Shown piece after piece: positions 46,666 through 58,600 of a DNA stretch of 64,000 nt (position 1 is its first letter; each line of letters starts with the position of its first letter). A model generated the notes under the pieces. The model searched no databases and was not told the origin of the DNA. It saw only the letters and a list, made by a program, of their open reading frames with translations. Both the position numbers and the translations under genes were made by a program. This DNA is from Temnopleurus reevesii. Its lineage: Eukaryota; Echinodermata; Echinoidea; Temnopleuroida; Temnopleuridae. Location of the stretch: contig BQKZ01001629.1 of assembly GCA_036244855.1 (NCBI GenBank), positions 22,437 to 86,436 on the forward strand, read 5' to 3'.

Positions 46666-49600
46666 TAATAATAATAACAATAATAATATAATAACAATAA
46701 TAACTAGACATTTAATTCGTCATGTAGACGAATTAGGTGATCTGTCCTTAATGTTAGTGTTTAAAATGATAGCTATGACGAAGAAAAAAAAATAGAGATG
46801 AAAAAAAAAATATGTCACAGCTGGTACTCGAACTCCCGACCTCCATATTAAGAAAACTATGATTTTCCCCATTGATTAATACACGCAGGAGTTTCTCCAT
46901 AGAATATTACACGCAGATCAGGACTGGGATTCTCGTGTCATACATTGTGCAGAAAATTTCGATATGATCCCGAATTGTGATTAAAGAATAAATGGCACAT
47001 TTACGATAGGGAATATTCTCAGCTACAACATACTAAAAGCTGGGCAAAAATCGACCAAGAATAAAGGAGCTGCTGCTCTTAAATGGAAAGAAGGTAGAAT
47101 CCGGATATTACCAAGATTCGTTTCTCATGGACTTTGTGTGTAAAACAGCGGAAATATACATGCTTATATATATCGTAGAAATACACCATGTTGCCGTTGC
47201 CAAAATGAGTGACGGTTATTTTATGTTCAATGCACAATTGCCTCAGCTATAACATATTGAGAACTAGGAGCAAAATGATCAATATTGACGGAGTTGTTGA
47301 CTAATTTGCATAAAAATTATGACGCCATTTTGAAAAAAACGAAATTTTGAGTTTAGGCGCCATTTTGATGACGTCAGAGGGTTTTTGTGGGTGAGGTCTA
47401 CAGCAAAAAAAAAAAAAAAAAAAATCAGCCCTGGGACTCGAACTCACGATCTTCGTGTTAAGAAAACTTCGATTTTCCCCATTGATTAATACACGCAGGA
47501 GTTTCTCCATAGGATATTACACGCAGATCAGGACTGGGATTCTCGTGTCATACATTGTGCAGAAAATTTCGATATGATCCCGACGTCTGATTAAAAAATA
47601 AATGGCACACTTACGATAGGGAATTTTCTCAGCTACAACATACTAAAAGCTGGGCGAAAATCGACCAAGAATAAAGGAGCTGCTGCTCTTAAAGGGATAG
47701 AAGGTAGAATCCGGATATGACCAAGATTCGTTTCTCATAGACTTTGTGTGTAAAACAGCGGAAATTGACATGCCTATATATATCGTACAAATACACCATG
47801 TTACCGTTGCCAAAATGAAAAACCGTGACAACTTATTCTGTAGACAATTGCCTCAGCTACAACATATCCAAAACTGGGAGCAAAATGATTAATATTAACC
47901 GAGTTATTGACTAATTTGCATAAAATTTATGACGCCATTTTGAAAAAAATGAAAATTTGAGTTTAGGCGCCATTTTGATGACGTCAGAACGTTTATGAAA
48001 GGTAAATGGCACATGAAAACATATCTACAACTTGAACTAAACACGTTCATGAAAAAAAAATTGGGGGTTCGTGGACTATTTTTAGAGCTACAATGATTTT
48101 AGTATAGTCATGTTTTTGTACATATTTGGCCTATGAAGAAGGAATGCGCGCGCGCGCGCGGAAAACTTTGTCGGGCTGTAATTTCCTTAATAATGGTCGT
48201 AGAAAGTTGGAAAGGGTATCAACTTAATGAGAATTTTATGCTCTATCAGAATATACCAAAAAAATTGGCTATTAAAAGCAGCATAGTGTTGAAACGCGCG
48301 ATGACGCGCGCGCATCCGTGCGCGCGCGTAAATTTTTGAAATGCTAGAAATGACCTGAAACGTGTGGAGACTTGATTGTAGATGATTTAGAGCATTTTGA
48401 AATTTTGACGCGCGCGTACGCGCGCGTAATGAGATTTATATGAGTTGAGACGATGGCTTTTGAGAGACATTCATGTGAAGTTTATGTGATGTAAATTTTG
48501 AGATTTTGTGATTGTTATTGATGAAGATATTGTGATTTCTGAGATTTTACAAAATGGCGCCTAGATGACGTCATCATTGACTATTGACGTACACAAGGGG
48601 AGAATATGGTCTCCTTGATAGACCTGATAGACAACTTAAATGACAGTTACCATGGATGCGTCAATTTTGAGAAATCGTTGACCAAACTATTTGTAATAGG
48701 AATAAAAAGAAAAAGATGAATAATAAGAAGAAAATTCGTACAAACATAATAGGTGATCTGTCGATATGACAGATCTGTCGATATGACAGATCACCTAATG
48801 ATAATATTGTAAATCTGGGTACGCACGTCAACCAGGTGACACGAATTCAACCCGATTCTTAGTTTAGTCGAGTCCTCTGTGTTCTGATCAACTACCGCTG
48901 AACGTAGAGAAACAAGACGATTCAACTGTCATGATTGTGACTATGTGGCATTGTATCAATTGAAGATTTTTGTGTTGGGTAGATAAATAATTGAATAATT
49001 CTTGCCTTATCCCAACATGAATAAACACTGATTGACAGTGCTTTACCGAGAAGCTGAGCAAAAAATCTCAGGCATTCTCGGGTAGGAATCGAACCCAACA
49101 CAACAAAAAATTCTTCAATTGATATTTACGCAGTACCTGCAGTTATAACGCGAATCGAGCCTGCCACTTTCATCGGCTCTCGGTGGTCTAGTGGTAAGAC
49201 ACCTGTCTAGTCATCAGGAGATCGTGGGTTCGATTCCTACCCGAGAATGCCTGAGATTTTTTTTTTCTCAGCTTCTCGGTAAAGCACTGTCCATCAGTGT
49301 TTATTCATGTTGGGATAAGGCAAGAATTATTCAATTATTGTGGCATAATTGTTCTTTTAATTGACAGGAAAAAAAAGAAATGGTATTTCAAGAGAAAAGA
49401 TGGACATCTAAGAATCGTGTTGAATCGGGATGAATTGGTGCTGGGCTTACTTTCGATACGACAGTGTCTCGGATCGACTCTCTCTATCGCTGGTAGTTCA
49501 GTTCGACCCCATCGTTGACATAATGTTCGATTGAGATGACATTCGTTTGCAAAGACTTGATGGGTTCCATCAGACGAGGTACATACTGGGGTTGGCGAGG

Positions 49601-52600
49601 GACATGGGTCGGGGTCAGGCATACCGCAACCTGGATGGGAGAAGCAAATAGAGTTAAACCTGTCTATAAAGACCGTCCGAAGGGAGTATGGGGGTTTTAT
49701 GAGCAGGCGATTGATTTAAATATAAATAGCTTTCTAGGGAAATACGATAAGGAAGGTATAGGTAGTCGCTAAAGCAGGGTTGATATTATATACAGAGAAC
49801 GAATTCATTCATAGTACACTGCAAAAACGCTGGTGTTAAATTCAACACCAATCGGAATCTATATCGTACAACATCAGAAAAGTGTAAAAATAACACCAGT
49901 TCGGAATCAAATCAATGTATTTAAACACCGACTGGTGTTGCTCAAGTCAAAGCCTTAAACAACACCAGTTGGTATTGAACTATATCAAATGGATTCCAAA
50001 CTGGTTTTATTTTTACACTTTTTCTGGTGTTGTCATATATAGATTCTGGTTGGTGTTAGTTTTAACACCAGCGTTTTTGCAGTGTACAGGTCACGACTCT
50101 CGCCTTCCAAACAGAGGGTCGTAGGTTTGAATCCCACCCATTGCGTTTAATCCCTTCAGCAAAAAAATAATCCACATTGTGCTGCACTCAACCCAGGTGC
50201 AGTGAATGGGTACCTGCAGGAATATTTATTCCTTGAAATACAAGTGCGCTTGTGGCTGCTGGGCTAAGGCCAGGGTAATAATAATGCAAAGCGCCTTTAG
50301 CACTCAACAGAGTGGATACATGCGCTGTATAAATTGCATCTATTATTATTACTATCATTGTGCGTTTGTACAATTACCCCCAAATCATTATGGGGTCCCA
50401 GTACACAAATGGACCAAGGGGAGGGGCGACTCGGTCATAGGAAGGTGAAGCTTCTACACCTTTTTCATGATGGGGGGGGGGGGGGGGGGCTTATCAGCCC
50501 AGTGACAGGCATATCAAGTCATAGCCATCGTCCATACCCCCTATTCAACCATATAGTAGAACAACAATCACTCACCTGTTAAACAAAATGCATCATTTTC
50601 TAATATTAGTTTCGCGTCCACAATTTCTTGAAGATTGGAGTAGAATTGTCCGTCAGATGCACATAACGTCCCAGTTATTACTTCTGTGTAGGAGAATAAT
50701 GGTATTTAGATGCTAATTTTTCGGGAAAATAAATTCATTTGTTCGTTACAGAGGCGGTAGAGCAACAATGGAATCAAACCATTATTATTCCAATGAAATA
50801 CCAAATTATAAGATGAAAATTTTCCTGTTCTCCTTGGGCATCTCGTTTAATTAACATCTCGGAGGGAAAATATTAATATCAAGGGATTTGTCAGGTCATC
50901 TCCGTTGAAGAAAATGTAGGTAAATCTACTTTTGTGATTAAAGGAGGTATTCAACCACGAGCTAAATGTAAAACTGTACAATATTTCATGCATAAAGGCA
51001 ATAGCGCTGGTTTTTTTGGAATGGTGGCTAGATAAGAGTGCCATCGTGATATCAGGAGTGGAATGTGCCACAGTTATGTGACAGCCTTGTCATAAATACA
51101 TTGCATGCGACATATCATTTCAAACGGAGCCGCAACGCAGCACGTAATACTGCTATAGCATTTATCGGAAATGATGTACAAATTCGTCAAACTTTTATTT
51201 TAATTTGAAGCAGAATGTATGTTTGTATGTTTAAAAGACAGTACCTGAAAAAGGTCTATACTTGAAGAAACTTGTTGCTAGAAATTTTTCAAGAATGCGC
51301 GATTATCCAGTTATGAAATTGGAAATAAATTTCACTGGCGTATCCAAGGTTTAATCAACCGGGGCCCAATTGGATGTTAGCCTTGTCCTCCTCTCTCCTT
51401 CCTTCACGATGACCTCAATGTAAAAAATTAATTTTGCGTCCCTCTACAAGCAAAATAATGTCACGTCTGCTTTCAACTTTTGTATTCATTTTGCTTTTTA
51501 CTTGTTCATATTGTTCATATTGCTGTCTGTGTAATTTTATTGTGCTATCAGGACATTGATGTAAAACAGCGGATTGCTGATCTTTTGTACCTGTATAAAT
51601 ATATTCTAATAAATGAATAAATAAATTAAAAAAAAACTTATTAAATTCTGCGCCCCTTTCTGTCTGGAGGGAGATCGGGGCCCTGGCACTACCTCCCTCA
51701 TCCACGCATACTCTTCCCTGTGACTAACTTAGCTCTTTGCTTGATGTATTATGACAATATCTCGGCCTGAATTTACAAATAAGCGGATTACCTGATGATA
51801 TAATTAAATTATTATTCATTTTATTTATTTTCATTTTTACAGAACGTGGCAATGTATAACGTACACAAGAAATAATTTAACAATTAGACATTCGGTAATA
51901 ACATGATGTCATCAAAATAATGAAAATAAACTAACTTGCAATATAGTTTTTTATTAATTGTAAAATCAAATTTGATATTGAGGTTAACCCTTTCGAGACA
52001 TTTGGTGCCTTCAATTTTTTTCTCGTTTGCCCGTAGCCGATTTGAGGCTCCTTTTCAAACAATGTGTTGATATGATCCAATCTGCAACTACTCCAACCTC
52101 GCCCCGATAATATAATTGAGATATTCCCATCAACACATGACAGATGTCGGTCTAGCTAGAGAAATTGTTTTGCTTCTAATTTTAGTTTGGTTGATTCACC
52201 CCCTTGCCATCTGGAGCCCCAGATGATTAATACAAGCTTTATAATAAGCTGAGATTAGATGACCAATGAAAAGTTGAATGTCCAAGCAGTGGACACACGT
52301 TCTTGAGGCCAATATATTTATACAGAAGGGGCTAGATTGCGCTGTTCGTGTTGCTATGTCGGCTCTATGCTTAAAACAAATAATAAATGAATATACTACA
52401 GGACATGCCCATTTAGGTTTTACCCACTCCATGACAGCACAATACACATACCATAGGCGTCAGTATACAAACATGACAACCATTAAGTAATGTTGATTAA
52501 TTTATCAATTTTGTCTTGTCTAATAATTAATGGACATCGATTGGCAGTGCGTGTTTTCAAAATAACATGTTCGATTCTTATTTTTATTCTTATTAAGCAT

Positions 52601-55600
52601 GATGCCTTAGGAGACATTGGGTTGAGGGGCGAACCTCTCAAAAAATCAGACCCATTGTACTCCAAAAATTAGTACATAGGTCAACGGATAGCTAATGACT
52701 GAGTGCCCCCCTCCCCCCCTCTTGAAAGTAGGCCCATCTCTAAACATGCGTATCTTCTTCAATATCTTATACGGTATGACATATCATTTTAATGCGATGA
52801 AGCATAATAGTTGCCAATTCTATTCAATGTGAATATATTGAGTGCATGCCCGTCGGACACGACATTATTCCAAATTCGAATAGGTTTCATTCATTTTAAT
52901 ATGATGTTTCTTTTGGGGGCTCTGCATACCCCACCCCGTCCCCTCCCGGATTTTCAAGTCTATGGTGTAGGTACATGGTTTGAACCTTGTACACCATACA
53001 CTTTCTCTGAATTTGCGTTTCTGGAACGCCTCAAAGTCACTTCGTCTGATGGTGTGAGAACTTTGACGTACACTTTAAATCAAGGTTAATAAAATTTGAC
53101 CCAGTGGATTTGAATCGAAAGAGACTTACAATAATATACTGGTTCAAAAATAATTTCCCATGCTCAACGCAATTGTCAAGGGACCAAACCTGAAATGAAT
53201 ATCACCTTCAATAAATAGTAAGGTCTCTGAAAGAGGAGAGATGGAAATGTACCTGAATCATCAAGTTTCTCACAGAAATGTTAGAGATCAGGGAGATGGA
53301 AGACATATTTTTACGTTCTCTCTCCCCCCAAAAGTCAAATGACTCGTGAAATAGCCAGCTGGGTGCACTTATATAACTAATCATTTATCTTTGTATATCA
53401 TTAACATAAAAAAATGTAAAAATGCACTTAGTCAATCCCATTTCAATTAAAATTTCATTTTGATGTTGTTCAAGGGTCTGCGTCCGCAAAACGAAAAGCA
53501 AAATTTGGGTAAATGGCCCATGTGTCTAATCATTATTGTGTTATTTACAGTACTTTGTAACATAGTCCCTTGTTGTTGTTTTTGTGTGTGCGTTGGGGAA
53601 GATTTATTTTAGGGTAGAAGGGTCAATGGCCTTTTACGGTTCCACTGTAATATCATTCAATAATCTAAAAATGCTTTAATTTTATGTAATGTTTATTGTT
53701 TGTGTTTGTATATACTAGTTTAGTGTATCAAATATAATTTGGTAATAAATAAACGGAAACAAACCAACTCCAGACAACTTTAATACAAGGTGGACTGTAA
53801 TCATTAAACATTTATTGTTTAATCATTTCACATCCTCATTTAACATTTTAGCCTCTAATCCCGTTCCAAAAAAAAATAAAGAGAATTGGTAATTAGTGCG
53901 TGAAAGTACAAACAGTTGTGAACTCAATTTACCAGGCCAATTTCCGGTGAATCATGGGGTTTTCTCTGTTGTTGCACACAGCTTGAATTATTTCGACATC
54001 TGAACAAATGTTTTATTGTAAAAAGAGGCCTCGAACCCATTTGCTAAATCATGCAGGTTTGTAGAATTATGCTTTAGTTTTTAGTTTTGGGGAAGAATTG
54101 TATTAAATTAGTTTTTTTATCACTTGAATTGTGGGAATGATGATGCGAAACAGCTCGTTCTATCAGAGTAAAACCAAATGAAAACATTTGGCTGAGTAAC
54201 CTATTTAACGACTCCTCTGTTTCCATTCATACAAACTACGTTACCATTGAATTTGACACACGTGTCTGCGGTTTTCCGTATTTTCCACTTTTTTGTCGAA
54301 TTAGCGGTTTGAATTATAGCTAAACTTTGACAATGGGGGTCCTGTTTTCAGACTATTAAACTTGGCAGTCCTCAATTTTATGACTAAAGACAGGGAAAAA
54401 ATACGCCTTCGTGTATGTCATTCTCTTTTCGGTAAATTGCCATCTCGTCCAATGCCATCTCGTCCAATGACCGTTTCGTTCAAACGCGGTTCGTCCAACA
54501 TTACTTCGTCTATAAACATTTCGTCCAATTGCCGCTTTGTTCAATAACCATTTTGTCCAATATCCCGTTCGTCCAATAGCCATTTCGTCCAATATCCATA
54601 TGGTCCATCTTCATTTTGTCCAATTGACTATTCGTTCAATTATCATGTGGTCTAGTTCTACTTTGTCCAATTACCACTTTGTCTAGTGTCACTTTGTCCA
54701 ATCATCAGATTGTCCAACGTCATTTGGTCCAATTACCGGTTAGTCTATCGTCAGTTTTTCTAACATTAGTTCGTCTAATTATCACCTCGTTCATAAAAGG
54801 AAAGGAAATGATGTAGTTTAGAGGAGTGTATCATTCAAATTTGAATATTTACGCCAGAACAAGAAGAGAGAAAAGGGATCGCCATCTTAACGTCTCCATC
54901 CGAAAGACGGTATGTGACCAGGCTTCGAACCCACAGGCAGGAACAAGTCTATGACTGTCCCGAACAGCTTGATTTCAGGCGCACGCTACGACGCCTCAGT
55001 CTATCTCATCACCAGGAAGTCTAATTATAATTCAGTCCATTCTTCGGTTGGTCTAATGCCCAATTAGTCTAATTACCGTTTGGTATATATACAATATCAT
55101 TATCATTGTCATTTCTTCCAAACGTCCAAAAGGGAAAAAAGGAAACAAATGCCGGAAAAAAAGAAAAAAAAATGCCGAAAAAATGCCTCCCTCCCCACTC
55201 CCCTCCCCCAGAAAAAAAAGAAAGAAAGAAAGAAAAATGTTCATTTTGGCTTGCCGGGAATTTAATTATTACGGTAAATGTACGTACCCAAACAATGTTG
55301 TTCAAATAAACATGAATAACATACGGATTAGACGCCATGGTAATTGGACCAAGTGTGTATTAGACTGAATGGTTATTAGACAGACTGACTATTAGACCGG
55401 GCAAGTATTGGACCTGCTATAAAATAGACGAAATGGTAGACCAAATGGATAATGGACCAAATAGTAGTTAGACCATATGGAAATTAGACCAATTGACTAT
55501 TAGACCAACTAGGATTAGCCCAAATGGTTAATGGACAAGGTGATATTGGACAAACTGATGATTGGATGAAGTGATGTTAGCCCAAATGGCTGTTGGACGA

Positions 55601-58600
55601 ATTGATTTTTGGACCAAATGTTAATGGACAAAATGGCTATTGGACAAACAGGATATTGGACTAACTGGTTATTGGACAAAGCGGCTATTGGACTAAATGA
55701 ATATTGGACAAAACGGTAATTAGACGACCTAAAGTTAGACGAAGTGCGTTTGGACGAAACGTCATTGGACGAGATGGGGTAAACCCTCTTTTCTGCTCAA
55801 AATACATTTTGGCAGCCCCCTCCCCTGCCTCCACGCTCAACCTGCTGACACATCGGAAAATCAATGAGCGACGAGATGGAGTGAGAAGTCACAGACGTTG
55901 AGGTGTAGCACCCCCCCCCCTCACAACACCCTCCCCCCTAAACCACACTTTTGAAGAAAATAAAATCATATACTGCAACTAAACTATATATCAACTGCAT
56001 TTTTATGTTTGATCCGCTTTCGACCAACCTTATGAGAATTGCCAAACGTCAACTTTTTTTATTTCTTTATTTTATTTTTTTCTATCTATTCGTCCTAACG
56101 TTTCTGAGTTCACTTTCAATTTATAAATGAAAATGTGAAATACAATCTGAAAAGAAAAAATATTTCTAGAGGCCTCTTCAATTTAGCATCAAATTCTAAT
56201 TTTCAGTCTGATAATTGTTGAAAAATAGATTTCTCACGTTTAATTAAAATTTTACACTCATTAGACAGCCACGAGTGTTTTCATTTCATGGGCATTATAT
56301 TTGAATGGTGCATGGCTGAAATTGGTAATCAAATTTTGTTTTAATATACTTTGATAACGAATGCTTCCCCTTGTAAAGAACTCACATAACATCCCATTCC
56401 AATTAGCAGATTAGCACACTTACCCAGCTCGAATGAATCAGTGACGTTTCTATATCTTACGTAATATACAAATACCCCTGACAAATAAAGTTGTATCAAA
56501 CTGTTTTTAATAGATCGAAACAAAACAGTGATGTAGCATTTAATGCAAATAAATGACTCAACGATAATCATACGAATAGACCATTTCGTCGAAATAGAAA
56601 TAAGCTTTAAATTTGTTTAAAGTGTTTTTAATTCCTCTGAAAGGGAATTCCAGCCAGTCTTCCTAATTGTTAATTTTTTTAACATAAAAATTATGTAAAT
56701 TTATCTAATATATTCTGATTTTGTAATTCGTTATATGTTATATGTTTTTTATTGATTGGAGAATAAAGTACAATACAATACAATTGACTGTAAAGTAACA
56801 GATCGAATTTCTTTACTTTGTTTGGTTTGGAGCTCAGTCGGTTTGAATCTTGGCCTCATTTGCAAAGGTACATCACCAACGATCTTTATAACTTGCCTCA
56901 TCACATTCATTTTCTTGGTCATACTAGGTTTACTTACAAATATGTGTTAATTGGGCCCAGAGTTTTTGCACAAATAATGAAATACAATGCCCAACTCCTT
57001 GGAATCAGTAAAGTTGCCTTCATTTTGAGTCAGATCTCTCTCACGATGATTTGATCCTGACCCCCAAAATCTTGAGTTGATTCAAATCAAGAAAATCAGA
57101 CAACATTAAAAGAAAAAAAATTAAAAACAATTAGGAAAATCGGGAAAATTCAAGGAAGTTATGAATAGGCCTATTCAAATGAAAATGGAGTCAACCATGT
57201 CATTTTTATGAAAATTGGCAATGGTCGATCACTTGTTATGATGTATAACATTACCGTTCTTTTCTAACCACATTGCTGACCAATCTCGCCAAAAGATCAG
57301 AATAATTCTTGACAGTTTGAAAGAACAACTTCTATCCAGAGAGTTGGGATTTTATCTGTTTGAGCAGTGAACTTCAGCAACGGTATATGTGTACAGGTCA
57401 AAACAAATATAGACGGTGGTCCTAAACTGTAGCAAATGGCTGAATTATCACTGAGGTATATTACATAATAATTGACGTACCCTCGACAGAATGTGATAAT
57501 TGATCGATTACGTAACACAGCAATGTACCAACCTATATGATAGAGCATGGTATATGAATATGCGGGCATCGTCAATTCATATGTTTGAGTTTAATAATGA
57601 AATTATGTCACGCTGTGATACATTTAGTGTGTGCAAAATGTGACAATGACATGAGAACTATGAGTGCTTCTCCGACCTTTCCTCATTCAACAAGTGCAAG
57701 CACAATTATGGCGCTGTGAAATTGTTAACACATACAGCCACTCCCCCCCCCCNNNNNNNNNNNNNNNNNNNNNNNNNNNNNNNNNNNNNNNNNNNNNNNN
57801 NNNNNNNNNNNNNNNNNNNNNNNNNNNNNNNNNNNNNNNNNNNNNNNNNNNNNNNNNNNNNNNNNNNNNNNNNNNNNNNNNNNNNNNNNNNNNNNNNNNN
57901 NNNNNNNNNNNNNNNNNNNNNNNNNNNNNNNNNNNNNNNNNNNNNNNNNNNNNNNNNNNNNNNNNNNNNNNNNNNNNNNNNNNNNNNNNNNNNNNNNNNN
58001 NNNNNNNNNNNNNNNNNNNNNAAAAAAAATACATCTACTTGTTCATTTGTATACGTTATAATTTTGTGAATTTGTACTTTTTTGTTGAATAAAATTAATG
58101 CAGAAACCTCTGCTAATTAAAATTTGTCAAGATCGCAATCATAAATGAGATGCATGGTCAACGGAAATTTCGCCTATTTCTGGTTACTCCCTTTTACCCA
58201 CGTGAGAAATTTGTTATTGAAAAGCTACGATCATTGACTCATCAAATAACAAGGAATATGTAATTTCTATCTTATGTCATCACTGAGGTAAAAGCATACA
58301 GTGCAATGACCAGTGTTAAAGGGGATTGTTAAACAGAATCCAGAAATCTAAAAGTGAATGGAATGTCTAGAATGAAATGTTTGATCAGTTTCCTTACCTT
58401 TTTCGTTTATACTCCTTTTGGACTTTGACATATTAACACGCATGGTGGCTACAGTACTGAAAAGGGCACTCCTCACTGATTGACCCACGGGTTCAATGTA
58501 CTCTTTTGGTATGTTGTCAATCTTGTGGCTATCGTCATCACCATCACTAGCCCTCGTCGTCGATGTCTGACAATTTATCACGATCACGAATAGAATCAGT

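Noticed and set aside
49174..49250. Functional tRNA gene
   Set aside because: A and B boxes are present, but the anticodon stem mispairs, the acceptor stem has a mismatch, and the sequence belongs to an inverted SINE pair.
52196..52490. Overlapping 70-83 residue ORFs on both strands
   Set aside because: No conserved motif or splice context seen; length is expected by chance in this composition.
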